Shown: one piece after another, positions 1-6,402 of the stretch
Position numbering within the stretch: position 1 is the first letter of the stretch
How the letters are laid out: every line of letters begins with the position of its first letter
Assembly: GCA_030613225.1 (NCBI GenBank)
Contig: JAUWMJ010000099.1
Span: 1-8,743, forward strand
Origin: Desulfobacterales bacterium
Lineage (GTDB): Bacteria > Desulfobacterota > Desulfobacteria > Desulfobacterales > JAUWMJ01
Direction of reading: 5' to 3'
Length of the DNA stretch: 8,743 bases
Notes under the pieces: model-generated
Told to the model about the DNA's origin: nothing
Seen by the model: only the letters and a program-made list of their open reading frames with translations
Database searches by the model: none
Made by a program: the position numbers and the translations under genes

Positions 1-51
1 GTGGAACGGGTAGATGCTTTTGAATGCTCACCTGGGCATGTTTTTCAATAA
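1..51 (+). CDS. Possible C-terminal tail of an upstream gene (partial)
   Basis: Frame 1 is open from the window edge to a TAA at 49-51 and reads VERVDAFECSPGHVFQ. The other two forward frames hit stops within the first 21 bases. Sixteen residues are too few to assign a family, and an open frame this short can occur by chance. If real, it is the gene directly upstream of the PycTM-like membrane protein, with a gap of about 160 bases, and it would be the first place to look for a partner of that protein. Confidence 0.3.
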   Translation: MERVDAFECSPGHVFQ

Positions 52-196
52 GCTAAATTAATACAAAATTTTGAAACTGCCTCGTATGCATAAAGCAAAT
101 TCACATTATTCTATTGATATACAATTGCCTTTCGTTTATATTTCTGTTCGCTATTCTCCGGCTGATAATTCAGCGATCTTTTTGAATTACTGATTG

Positions 197-204
197 AAAG
201 GAGG
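197..204 (+). promoter_or_regulatory. Shine-Dalgarno site that fixes the start of the membrane protein
   Basis: AAAGGAGG lies 10 bases before the ATG at 215. A TTG at 194 and an ATG at 206 are in the same frame, but the first precedes this site and the second lies one base after it. The ATG at 215 is therefore the best start. Confidence 0.7.
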
Positions 205-214
205 GATGATTTCG

Positions 215-742
215 ATGGAAATACGACAACCGGCAGTGCATCTGGACCATATGATCCGCCAAACACGTGCCCATCATGTCCAGTTGAGTTCCATGGCCGA
301 CATGAAAGCCAATATGATGTTAACCGTAGCGGCCCTTTTAATTCCACTATCTATCCGTTTCCTGGACGATCCGCGGTTACAGCCGGCTGCTTTGACCATG
401 ATCGGGTTTTGTATTTTGACTGTTTTACTGGCTGCCTATGCGGCCATGCCTAAAAAGCTGGGTAAAAAAGGTCCGAGTAAAACGATAGATCCGGAAGATC
501 CATCCTTTAATCTGTTATTTTTTGGTTCCTTTACCAAAATGGATTATTATGATTTTGAGCATGCCATGGAAAAGGTCATGAATGATCATGAAGAAGCCTA
601 CAAAACGCAAATCAAGGAAATCTATCTTATGGGCCAATATCTGGCGCGGGAAAAATATCGTTTTGTCAGGTTGGCCTATATTTCCTTTATAACAGGAATG
701 ATAAGCAGCACGGTATTATATGTTGTCAGATCATCGCTTTAA
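215..742 (+). CDS. Pycsar-effector-like transmembrane protein (PycTM / DUF5706 type)
   Basis: A 175-aa protein with no signal peptide and three likely membrane helices, at about residues 34-50, 57-78 and 150-171. The first two form a tight hairpin and the third lies at the extreme C-terminus. Between them is a soluble segment of about 70 residues with FGSFTKMD (103-110) and a charged helix QIKEIYLMGQYLAREKYRF (132-150). The stretch LSSMADMKANMMLTVAALLI (25-44), just before and into helix 1, is what I recognise as characteristic of the PycTM/DUF5706 family. In Pycsar anti-phage systems such proteins are thought to disrupt the inner membrane when a cyclase makes cCMP or cUMP. Seen here: topology and motif. 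Inferred: family and any defence role. No cyclase or nucleotide-binding partner is in the window, although the left edge cuts off the upstream gene. A solitary housekeeping or orphan member of the family is equally possible. The gene converges on aspS. Confidence 0.62.
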   Translation: MEIRQPAVHLDHMIRQTRAHHVQLSSMADMKANMMLTVAALLIPLSIRFLDDPRLQPAALTMIGFCILTVLLAAYAAMPKKLGKKGPSKTIDPEDPSFNLLFFGSFTKMDYYDFEHAMEKVMNDHEEAYKTQIKEIYLMGQYLAREKYRFVRLAYISFITGMISSTVLYVVRSSL

Positions 743-757
743 CGGTCTTGAAAAAAC

Positions 758-785
758 AAAGCCCGGTCGAAAAGCCGGACTTTTT
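758..785. terminator. Bidirectional intrinsic terminator between the membrane-protein gene and aspS
   Basis: The arms AAAG-C-CCGG (758-766) and CCGG-A-CTTT (775-783) form a stem with an 8-base loop. Read on the minus strand the middle position is a U-G pair, so the stem is continuous and runs into TTTGTTTTTT, a good terminator for aspS. Read on the plus strand there is one C-A mismatch and a short T5 tract. The convergent gene arrangement agrees with a shared terminator. Confidence 0.7.
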
Positions 786-814
786 GTATAAAAGGCAAGG
801 GGCCGGAATGCTTT

Positions 815-2605
815 TTAATTTTCGGTAAGTTTGCTTACCTTTAGATATAATTCCTCCAACTGGGCCTTGTCGGCTTCAGAAGGTGCATCCGTTAGAAGAC
901 ACGCAGCCTTCTGGGTCTTTGGAAAGGCTATAACATCGCGGATAGAAGACTGCCCGCACAGGAGCATAACCAGCCTGTCGAAACCAAAGGCAATGCCGCC
1001 ATGGGGAGGAGCGCCGGATTCCAGGGCAGAAAGAAGAAAGCCGAATTTTTGCTCATAGGTTTCAGGCTTTAAACCCAATGCCTCAAAAACTTTCTCCTGA
1101 ACATCTTTTTGATGAATACGTATGCTGCCGCCCCCGATTTCAGAGCCGTTTAAAACAAGATCGTAGGCACGTGATTTTACTTTAAGGGGATCGTCTGTAA
1201 GCATACCATAGTCTTCTTCAAGGGGTGCTGTAAATGGATGATGCAGTGCCTGAAATCTTTTTCCGGTTTCGTCATATTCCAGCAAAGGAAATTCAGTTAT
1301 CCATACAAAGTTGAACAAACTTTCGTCTAACAGGCCGAGTTTTCTTCCAAGCAGGTTTCTCAGCTGCCCGAGGGCTTCATTTGCGATTTTTGGCTGGTCT
1401 GCCACAAAAAATACAAGATCGCCTGGTTCCATTTCAATTCGCCTGGCCAGGGCGGCTTTTTCATCATCTGTAAAAAATTTTGCAATGGGTGACTGCCATT
1501 CATTCTCACGGACTTTTATCCAGGCAAGCCCCTTTGCCCTGTAAACAGCAACGAATTCAGTTAAATCATCAATTTCTTTCCGGGAAAAATTGATGCATCC
1601 TTTTGCGTTAAGGGCTTTAACAATACCACCTTTTTTTACAACACCGGCAAAGAGTTTGAACCCCGAATCTTTTACAATATCAGAGATGTCTTTCAGCTCC
1701 AGACCGAATCTTGTATCCGGCTTATCCAGTCCAAAACGGCCAACAGCCTCGTCATAAGTCAGCCGCGTAAAGGGTGGTTTAAGATCTATATCCAGCACGT
1801 CCTTAAAAAGGGCTTTCATCATTTCTTCGGAAACCGCCATGATATCGTCTTCGCCCACAAAGGACATTTCCATATCAATCTGAGTAAACTCCGGCTGGCG
1901 GTCAGCCCGCAGATCTTCGTCTCTGAAGCACCGAACGATTTGATAATAGCGGTCAAACCCGGATATCATCAGAAGCTGCTTGAATATCTGGGGAGACTGG
2001 GGCAGAGCGTAAAACTGTCCCGGGTTTACCCTGCTTGGCACAAGATAATCTCTTGCTCCCTCTGGTGTGCTCCTGGTTAAGAAAGGCGTTTCTATTTCAA
2101 GAAATCCTGAGTTGTTCAGATAATTTCTCAATGAGGCTGATGCCTTGTGTCTTAAAATAATATTATTCTGGAGCCTGGGTCGGCGCAGGTCAAGATGCCG
2201 GTATTGAAGGCGGATCGTTTCTGACACGTCAACCTTATCTTCGATTAAAAAAGGAGGGGTTTGGGCAACGTTTAAGATTTTAAGCTGGGTAACAAGAACC
2301 TCGATTTCACCGGTTTTAAGTTTTGGATTGATCATCCCATCCGGCCTGTTGTCAACCTTTCCCCGCACTCCCAGCACATATTCATTTCGAATAACATGGG
2401 CTTTTTCATGAACCTTTTTGTCTACATCAGGATTAAAGACAACCTGTGTAATACCTTCCCGGTCCCGCAAATCTATAAATATAACTCCGCCGTGATCCCT
2501 CCGGCGCTGTACCCAGCCCATGAGTACAACTTCTTTGCCGACATCATCAGCCCCTAATTCGCAGCAGGTGTGAGTCCTTCTCATTTCTCCAAGTGTATCC
2601 GACAA
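815..2605 (-). CDS. aspS: Aspartyl-tRNA synthetase, probably non-discriminating (AspRS/AsxRS)
   Basis: A 596-aa class II synthetase of the bacterial type with normal length. It charges tRNA with aspartate in the cytoplasm. Domains in order: N-terminal OB-fold anticodon-binding domain (about 24-110); catalytic core with motif 1 around [22 protein letters not shown] (167-188), motif 2 [18 protein letters not shown] (227-244) and motif 3 [13 protein letters not shown] (537-549); a GAD insertion at about 305-420. In the OB domain it has RRRDHGG, with His38 where the discriminating E. coli enzyme has Leu, and Gly90 where E. coli has Lys. These two residues mark non-discriminating AspRS, which also makes Asp-tRNA(Asn) for conversion by GatCAB; that activity is inferred. 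The start is a TTG at 2605 backed by AAAGGAG 8 bases upstream. An ATG at 2584 is possible but has no comparable site. It lies 157 bases downstream of hisS and is probably co-transcribed with it. Confidence 0.97.
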   Translation of the reverse strand: MSDTLGEMRRTHTCCELGADDVGKEVVLMGWVQRRRDHGGVIFIDLRDREGITQVVFNPDVDKKVHEKAHVIRNEYVLGVRGKVDNRPDGMINPKLKTGEIEVLVTQLKILNVAQTPPFLIEDKVDVSETIRLQYRHLDLRRPRLQNNIILRHKASASLRNYLNNSGFLEIETPFLTRSTPEGARDYLVPSRVNPGQFYALPQSPQIFKQLLMISGFDRYYQIVRCFRDEDLRADRQPEFTQIDMEMSFVGEDDIMAVSEEMMKALFKDVLDIDLKPPFTRLTYDEAVGRFGLDKPDTRFGLELKDISDIVKDSGFKLFAGVVKKGGIVKALNAKGCINFSRKEIDDLTEFVAVYRAKGLAWIKVRENEWQSPIAKFFTDDEKAALARRIEMEPGDLVFFVADQPKIANEALGQLRNLLGRKLGLLDESLFNFVWITEFPLLEYDETGKRFQALHHPFTAPLEEDYGMLTDDPLKVKSRAYDLVLNGSEIGGGSIRIHQKDVQEKVFEALGLKPETYEQKFGFLLSALESGAPPHGGIAFGFDRLVMLLCGQSSIRDVIAFPKTQKAACLLTDAPSEADKAQLEELYLKVSKLTEN

Positions 2606-2613
2606 TTAATTAA

Positions 2614-2620
2614 CTCCTTT
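2614..2620 (-). promoter_or_regulatory. Ribosome binding site selecting the TTG start of aspS
   Basis: On the minus strand AAAGGAG lies 8 bases before the TTG at 2605. It supports the rare TTG start over the ATG seven codons further in. Confidence 0.7.
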
Positions 2621-2641
2621 TTTACTTTTTACCACCCCGGA

Positions 2642-2745
2642 GGAATAACCCTTCGGGATTCCACAGGGCAGGCGCATTTTCACGGAAATTTCACAGATAC
2701 TAAAAATCAAAATTCAGTCCTGTTTTTAGTGGGATGAAATTCAGT
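2642..2745. repeat. hisS-aspS intergenic hairpins and short direct repeat
   Basis: The 157-base gap holds three small structures. GGAAT-aa-CCC (2642-2651) pairs with GGG-ATTCC (2655-2662) around a TTC loop, with two bulged bases. ACTAAAAA (2699-2706) pairs perfectly with TTTTTAGT (2723-2730) around a 16-base loop. AAATTCAGT occurs at 2710-2718 and again at 2737-2745. Neither hairpin has a good terminator tract on the minus strand, so hisS and aspS may still be one transcript. A processing or RNA-stability role is possible but unproven. Confidence 0.4.
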
Positions 2746-2762
2746 GGTAAATTTTATCAGTA

Positions 2763-4019
2763 TTACCGATTGACTTTTTTAATAACGTTTTCTACCAGGT
2801 TTTCCAGGGGAACCGACACCTGCTCTTTGGTCGTCATGTCCCGCAGAATAACTTCACCTTTCTCAAGTTCATCTTCTCCCACTATGAGTACGAATTTTGC
2901 TCCGAGCCTGTCTGCCCGCTTCATCTGGCTTTTCAAGCTTCGGTTTTCCATATCCATTTCTGTTTGAACTTTCTGAAGACCAAGCTTGCAGGTCCATTCA
3001 AAGGCTATAGTTTGAGCTTCTTCCCCTAATGCTGCAATGAAAATATCCGGTTTTCTGATAAAATCAGATCGATTTAGGCCGGAAATTTCGGCAAGCCTGT
3101 CAAAGCCGATAGCAAAACCGGTTGCAGGGATATCCGGCCCGCCAAGGGCTTTCACCAAACCATCATAACGACCGCCACCGGCAACGGCACTTTGGGCACC
3201 TAATGAACCGGTCTGGATTTCAAAAGTAGCCCGTGTGTAATAATCGAGTCCCCTGACGAGATTTTTATCAACTTCATAGGGTACGTTAAGCTTTTCAAGG
3301 GTCTCTTTCAGGAGTTCAAACTGTTGCCTGCAATCGGTTCCAAGATAATCAAGGATAGAAGGCGCATCCGTCAGCACTTTGCGGCATGACGGTACCTTGC
3401 AGTCAAGGACTCTCAGGGGGTTTCGGTGTTGTCTCTTCCGGCAATCCGAACAAAGATCTTCTGACACAGTAGAAAGAAAATCGGAAAGTGCCGCTTTAAA
3501 ACCAGGACGGCAGTCCTTGCACCCGAGAGAGTTGATAACAGGTGTCACATCCGTTACCGAGAGCCTGTCGCAAAGGGTCACCAGCATCATGATTAGCTGG
3601 GCATCAATCAACGGCGAGCCGACGCCGAACACCTCGGCATTTATCTGGTAAAACTGCCTGTATCTTCCTTTTTGCGGTCTTTCCCTGCGAAACATCGGGC
3701 CGATTGTATATAATTTTTGAACAGGGTCTTTTGCATATAATTTGTGTTGAATATAAGATCGCACAACGGAAGCAGTGGCTTCCGGCCGGAGAGTTATTAG
3801 CTCCCCTTTACGATCGGGAAAAGTGTACATTTCCTTTTCAACAATATCGGTATCTTCACCAATACTCCTTGCAAAAAGTTCGGTGCGTTCTAAGATCGGA
3901 ATACGGATCTCCTTAAAACCGAAATCCTCAAAAAGAGACCTGGCAACCTTTTCAATCCGCTGCCGGATTTCAACTTCGCCTGGAAGAATATCTTTAAAAC
4001 CTTTTATTAGTTGTATCAT
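2763..4019 (-). CDS. hisS: Histidyl-tRNA synthetase
   Basis: A 418-aa class II synthetase of usual bacterial length that joins histidine to tRNA(His) in the cytoplasm. It opens with the typical MIQLIKGFKDILP. Visible elements: RPEAT (78-82); motif 2 GPMFRRERPQKGRYRQFYQ (107-125); the HisRS-specific LVRGLDYYTR (254-263); the glycine-rich motif 3 region AGGGRYDGLVKALGG (280-294) through GFAIGFDRL (301-309). The C-terminal anticodon-binding domain runs from about 325 to 412 and contains DMENRSLKSQMKRADRLGA. The insertion domain between motif 2 and the HisRS motif has six cysteines (Cys167, 170, 190, 193, 207, 212), arranged like a metal-binding cluster. The ATG start has no clear Shine-Dalgarno sequence and lies behind an A/T-rich leader. 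It is the first gene of the probable hisS-aspS unit. No T-box or other recognisable riboswitch is visible upstream. Confidence 0.97.
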   Translation of the reverse strand: MIQLIKGFKDILPGEVEIRQRIEKVARSLFEDFGFKEIRIPILERTELFARSIGEDTDIVEKEMYTFPDRKGELITLRPEATASVVRSYIQHKLYAKDPVQKLYTIGPMFRRERPQKGRYRQFYQINAEVFGVGSPLIDAQLIMMLVTLCDRLSVTDVTPVINSLGCKDCRPGFKAALSDFLSTVSEDLCSDCRKRQHRNPLRVLDCKVPSCRKVLTDAPSILDYLGTDCRQQFELLKETLEKLNVPYEVDKNLVRGLDYYTRATFEIQTGSLGAQSAVAGGGRYDGLVKALGGPDIPATGFAIGFDRLAEISGLNRSDFIRKPDIFIAALGEEAQTIAFEWTCKLGLQKVQTEMDMENRSLKSQMKRADRLGAKFVLIVGEDELEKGEVILRDMTTKEQVSVPLENLVENVIKKVNR

Positions 4020-4082
4020 TCTATTGGTTTAATTTTTTTTAATCGTAAAAACAATCTATTAAGTTTTTTGTTAGCAGTTCAC

Positions 4083-4221
4083 GGGTTCAAGGTTCAAAGG
4101 TTCAGGGTTGTTTTTTCAACCCAAGTTCAGGTCTAACGTATCAACGGTTGAGACCTGCTCGACGGATGGCAGGCGGGTTTGCATTGAGCTTCGAACCTCT
4201 GAACGCTGAACCCTTGAACGG
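4083..4221. repeat. Multi-arm palindromic repeat built from GGTTCAA-type units
   Basis: The left arm (4083-4104) has three tandem units of about 7-8 bases (GGTTCAA, GGTTCAAA, GGTTCAG). The right arm (4191-4221) carries the inverse units (TCGAACC, TGAACGC, TGAACCC, TTGAACGG). Between them sit two further perfect hairpins: GGGTTG (4105-4110) / CAACCC (4117-4122) with a T6 loop, and CAGGTCT (4128-4134) / AGACCTG (4151-4157), the latter extendable by three pairs past one bulge. The whole could fold as a cruciform or a multi-branched RNA. It looks like a dispersed intergenic repeat with no coding capacity. It lies between the divergent hisS and XRE-cupin genes. Confidence 0.6.
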
Positions 4222-4402
4222 TTACGTTTTTGTTTGTCCAGGTTGCGAATTAAGTTTTAATGAATTTGATTTCTTACGAATTCATAAACTTTTAGTCAAT
4301 ACTAATATTGATGAACTCATAAAAAGTCAAATTTATGACGACATCTATCGTGCAAAACCTAAAAAAATTGTCCTTGACAATGGAACGATAAAGTTTAATT
4401 AA
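4214..4402 (+). pseudogene. Small ORF remnant downstream of the repeat, unrecognised
   Basis: A frame reading out of the repeat continues to a TAA at 4400-4402. The non-repeat part begins YVFVCPGCELSFNEFDF and ends KPKKIVLDNGTIKFN. It has one CxxC pair and a plausible amino-acid composition. No ATG, GTG or TTG exists in this frame after the repeat ends at about 4222, and the starts inside the repeat have no ribosome site. It may therefore be the tail of a gene whose 5' end was replaced by the repeat, or chance. I do not recognise the family. Confidence 0.2.
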
Positions 4403-4428
4403 AGAAAAAATGTTTAAAGAGCTTAATT

Positions 4429-5010
4429 ATGCTTGAAAAAAAAATAGCAGATAAGATTCACGAAATCAGGAAAAACAAGGGATTAACATTGGCGCAGTTA
4501 GGCGATGCAACGGGCCTCTCCAAGGGTTTGCTCTCTCGAATAGAAAATAGCCAGGTCTCTCCTCCCATCGCCACTTTGTCCAAGATTGCCCGTGGTCTGG
4601 AAGTCCCTATCGGTATATTTTTCGAAGAAGATGAAACAGATCAGAAAGGATATGCCGTAACTTATAAAAATGAACGAAAACAGGTTATAAGAAGGGGCAC
4701 AAAGACAGGCTTTACCTACTATTCCCTTACAAGTCTTAAGTCCAGGCATTTGATAGAGCCCTTTATAGTCAGATATCCTGTAATCGAAAAAGAACCGAAC
4801 AAATTATTCGACCATCCTGGAGAAGAATTCCTTTTGGTTTTAAAAGGAAAAATGGATCTTGTGTATGGCAAGGAAAAGATAAGGCTCAAAGCAGGTGATG
4901 CCATTCATTTTGACCCATCTACTCCACATAGAGGGCAAAATGCCGGAAAAGAGGAGAGCGAATGCCTGGTTATCGTTATAGATGAAGATACACTGCAGGC
5001 TAAGCGTTAA
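4429..5010 (+). CDS. XRE-family transcriptional regulator with C-terminal cupin domain
   Basis: A 193-aa two-domain cytoplasmic regulator. The N-terminal helix-turn-helix (about 6-61) contains IRKNKGLTLAQLGDATGLSK and LLSRIENSQVSPPIATLSKIA, the standard Cro/C1-type fold with its recognition helix. After a short linker with FFEEDE comes a small cupin barrel (about 108-186) with HPGEEFLLVLKGKMDLVYG (129-147) and LKAGDAIHFDPSTPHRGQN (153-171). The cupin may bind a small ligand or metal through His129, Glu132/133 and His167. Length and layout fit the HTH-cupin group that includes PuuR/SutR-like regulators, but the ligand cannot be told from the sequence. The ATG start has a modest AAAGAG about 8 bases upstream. 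It stands alone: upstream is repeat DNA and the next gene converges on it, so its targets are unknown and autoregulation is only a guess. Confidence 0.92.
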   Translation: MLEKKIADKIHEIRKNKGLTLAQLGDATGLSKGLLSRIENSQVSPPIATLSKIARGLEVPIGIFFEEDETDQKGYAVTYKNERKQVIRRGTKTGFTYYSLTSLKSRHLIEPFIVRYPVIEKEPNKLFDHPGEEFLLVLKGKMDLVYGKEKIRLKAGDAIHFDPSTPHRGQNAGKEESECLVIVIDEDTLQAKR

Positions 5011-5045
5011 GGAGCCCTTAGATGCTCCCGCATAGCGGGATCCAC
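5011..5045. repeat. Repeat-derived hairpins after the XRE-cupin gene
   Basis: Directly after the stop codon GGAGC (5011-5015) can pair with GCTCC (5024-5028). Overlapping it, TCCCGC (5026-5031) pairs perfectly with GCGGGA (5035-5040) around ATA. Neither is followed by a T-tract, so this is not a classical terminator. The second hairpin and its flank (GGGATCCACG) match a core inside the element at 6687-6872 and, inverted, one between grpE and dnaK. That suggests a fragment of a dispersed repeat. I see nothing else in the gap up to 5135. Confidence 0.45.
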
Positions 5046-5135
5046 GTGTCTTATCTTATATTATTAAGGTGTGCGTCTTGCATATGAAAGCCTCCGACTC
5101 GTGCAAAATTCAGGTACTACTTCAAAAAAATAATG

Positions 5136-6050
5136 CTATAAAAGACTGTAGGCAAATTTTTCAAAAAGATTTCTGCTGAACTTGTCTGATTCAACATCCT
5201 GTTTAATCAGCTTCAGGGTTTTTAGTGGAGTCATTGCGTTTCTGTATGGCCTGTCATCATTTGTAAGTGCTTCATAGCAATCAATAAAGCCTACTATTTG
5301 TGCTGTTTTCTCTATACTGGTTATTCCATGAGGATAGCCGCTTCCATCCAGTTTTTCATGATGCTGCAGGGCTGTGAGCGCAATCTCTTTATAACCGAAA
5401 TTGCATTTGCTTAAAATATCATACCCTCTGATTGCATGTTGCTTAATTTCGATAAATTCTTCATCAGTTAATTTTCTTGGAGCTGTCAGAAGAGCTGTAT
5501 CTATTTTTGTTTTTCCAACATCATGCAAAAGTGCGCTTAACCCCAATATTTTTTTTTCATAAAGAGAACAATCAATGAAATTAGCGTAACCAAGAACAAT
5601 GGCCATAACATTAATTGAATGTATAACAGTTGAATAATTCTGTTTAGATACAATCAGCAAGTTTTTTATTACATCTCTATCTTTAGTATATTCGTTTATC
5701 AGAATATTTACTGTTTCTGAAACACCTTCAAGGCTCCCGCTTCTTGGTTCTGCCAGTGTTTCCTGTACTATATTTACAAGTGTTTCTTTAACTTTTTCCG
5801 GGTTATTGGAACGAACATCCTCGCTTAGCTGCCTGTTGAATACTTTCTGGATTTCCTGAATACCCTTGATTTTATCCTCCTGCTTTATATACAGTTTGCC
5901 AGGCACCAGCTCTTTTTCAAGCCGTACTTCTTCTATTGTTTTTCCCACCGGCTTGTACAATACAAGTTTTCTTTCCCTAGTTTGATAATAAAGAGGAATT
6001 TTTTGGTAATATTTCAAACGAGATTTTTTTGCCTCAATATAATCCGCCAC
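5136..6050 (-). CDS. HD-GYP domain protein, putative cyclic-di-GMP phosphodiesterase
   Basis: A 304-aa soluble protein. The HD-GYP domain fills the C-terminal half with its metal and signature residues intact: His144, HDVGK at 176-180, His205, HHEKLDGSGYP at 230-240 and Asp257 followed by RPYR at 267-270. Proteins of this family hydrolyse cyclic di-GMP, and a few act on other cyclic dinucleotides. The N-terminal 80 or so residues (IPLYYQTRERKLVLYKPVG and GKLYIKQEDK) resemble the uncharacterised regulatory domain common in HD-GYP proteins of this group. There is no receiver or PAS domain and no membrane helix. The GTG at 6050 is preferred because AAGGA sits 8 bases upstream. A longer form from a GTG at 6122 adds 24 residues but lacks a ribosome site and translates a small palindrome. 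The gene stands alone, converging on the XRE-cupin gene, with repeats upstream. Confidence 0.9.
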   Translation of the reverse strand: MADYIEAKKSRLKYYQKIPLYYQTRERKLVLYKPVGKTIEEVRLEKELVPGKLYIKQEDKIKGIQEIQKVFNRQLSEDVRSNNPEKVKETLVNIVQETLAEPRSGSLEGVSETVNILINEYTKDRDVIKNLLIVSKQNYSTVIHSINVMAIVLGYANFIDCSLYEKKILGLSALLHDVGKTKIDTALLTAPRKLTDEEFIEIKQHAIRGYDILSKCNFGYKEIALTALQHHEKLDGSGYPHGITSIEKTAQIVGFIDCYEALTNDDRPYRNAMTPLKTLKLIKQDVESDKFSRNLFEKFAYSLL

Positions 6051-6058
6051 AATTTTAA

Positions 6059-6063
6059 TCCTT
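6059..6063 (-). promoter_or_regulatory. Ribosome binding site favouring the inner GTG start of the HD-GYP gene
   Basis: On the minus strand AAGGA lies 8 bases before the GTG at 6050. An AAAGGAG further upstream has no usable start codon at proper spacing, and the GTG at 6122 has no such site. Confidence 0.5.
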
Positions 6064-6157
6064 GTAATTAGTGTATGAACGAAAACTCCTTTTTTCCGGC
6101 GGAAATTCGAAATCCTAAGCACGCAATAAGGAACATAAATACAACATTTTACGACAC

Positions 6158-6245
6158 GTTTTAAGTTTTAGGATTTAGGTTTTAAGTCTCTGTTAAAACG
6201 GATAATATCATTAACATAAAACCTAAAACTTAAAACCTAAAACCT
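6158..6245. repeat. Palindromic array of TTTTAGG/TTTTAAG heptamers
   Basis: The left arm (about 6159-6187) is a run of GTTTTAAGTTTTAGG and ATTTAGGTTTTAAG units. The right arm (about 6216-6245) is the inverse, with repeated AAAACCTA and AAAACTTA units. A core of about 15 bases is perfectly inverted between the arms and the rest matches with shifts of one unit. The 28-base centre is not repetitive. The design is the same as at 4083-4221 (tandem heptamers facing each other) but with a different unit sequence. It has no coding potential. Confidence 0.6.
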
Positions 6246-6273
6246 GATGAATTCGACTTTTTACGAGTTCATC
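6246..6273. repeat. Strong isolated hairpin (10-bp stem, 8-base loop)
   Basis: GATGAATTCG (6246-6255) pairs with CGAGTTCATC (6264-6273) around ACTTTTTA, with one T-G wobble. It directly abuts the heptamer array. No T-tract follows on either strand, so it is more likely a dispersed repeat unit than a terminator. Positions 6274-6360 are AT-rich with nothing recognisable. Confidence 0.5.
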
Positions 6274-6366
6274 AAAGTTGATGGTGTGTACAAATATAAT
6301 ATCAGCATTTTACGGAAAAACTTTAGAATAATTTCAAATATTAATGATACAATATCTCTTTTTCTC

Positions 6367-6398
6367 TTGAAAAACAGAAAATATTGTTTATGTTAAAT
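6367..6398 (+). promoter_or_regulatory. Possible promoter of the SRP RNA gene
   Basis: TTGAAA at 6367-6372 is followed by TATGTT (6389-6394, 16-base spacing) or TTAAAT (6393-6398, 20-base spacing). The second would place the start at about 6405, close to the 5' end predicted from RNA pairing. The match is weak and rests mainly on position. Confidence 0.3.
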
Positions 6399-6402
6399 AG
6401 AT

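Noticed and set aside
111..347. 78-codon open frame on the minus strand
   Set aside because: It overlaps the start of the PycTM-like gene antisense, has no recognisable domain, and the plus-strand gene has a strong ribosome site and clear membrane helices.
3379..4032. Several plus-strand open frames of 70-90 codons opposite hisS
   Set aside because: They are antisense shadows of a fully conserved synthetase, with no start signals or recognisable products.
4020..4082. T-box or amino-acid riboswitch upstream of hisS
   Set aside because: The leader is short and A/T-rich, with no T-box motif or specifier stem.
4083..4221. CRISPR array
   Set aside because: The units are only 7-8 bases, directly adjacent and without unique spacers. 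The two arrays face each other, so this is a palindromic repeat, not CRISPR. The same holds for 6158-6245.
4374..4401. TTGACA as a -35 box for the XRE-cupin gene
   Set aside because: The hexamer is perfect, but the best downstream match at 16-17 bases (TAATTA) is poor. It also lies within the ORF remnant, so I do not call it a promoter.
4498..4904. Minus-strand open frames opposite the XRE-cupin gene
   Set aside because: The plus-strand protein has clear HTH and cupin motifs; the antisense frames have none.
215..6050. A linked cyclic-nucleotide defence system joining the PycTM-like protein and the HD-GYP protein
   Set aside because: The genes are over 4 kb apart on different strands with housekeeping genes between, and they share no operon or regulatory sequence.
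6158..6245. Telomere-like or origin iterons
   Set aside because: TTTTAGG units superficially recall telomeric or iteron repeats, but they are few, inverted and without DnaA boxes or replication genes nearby.
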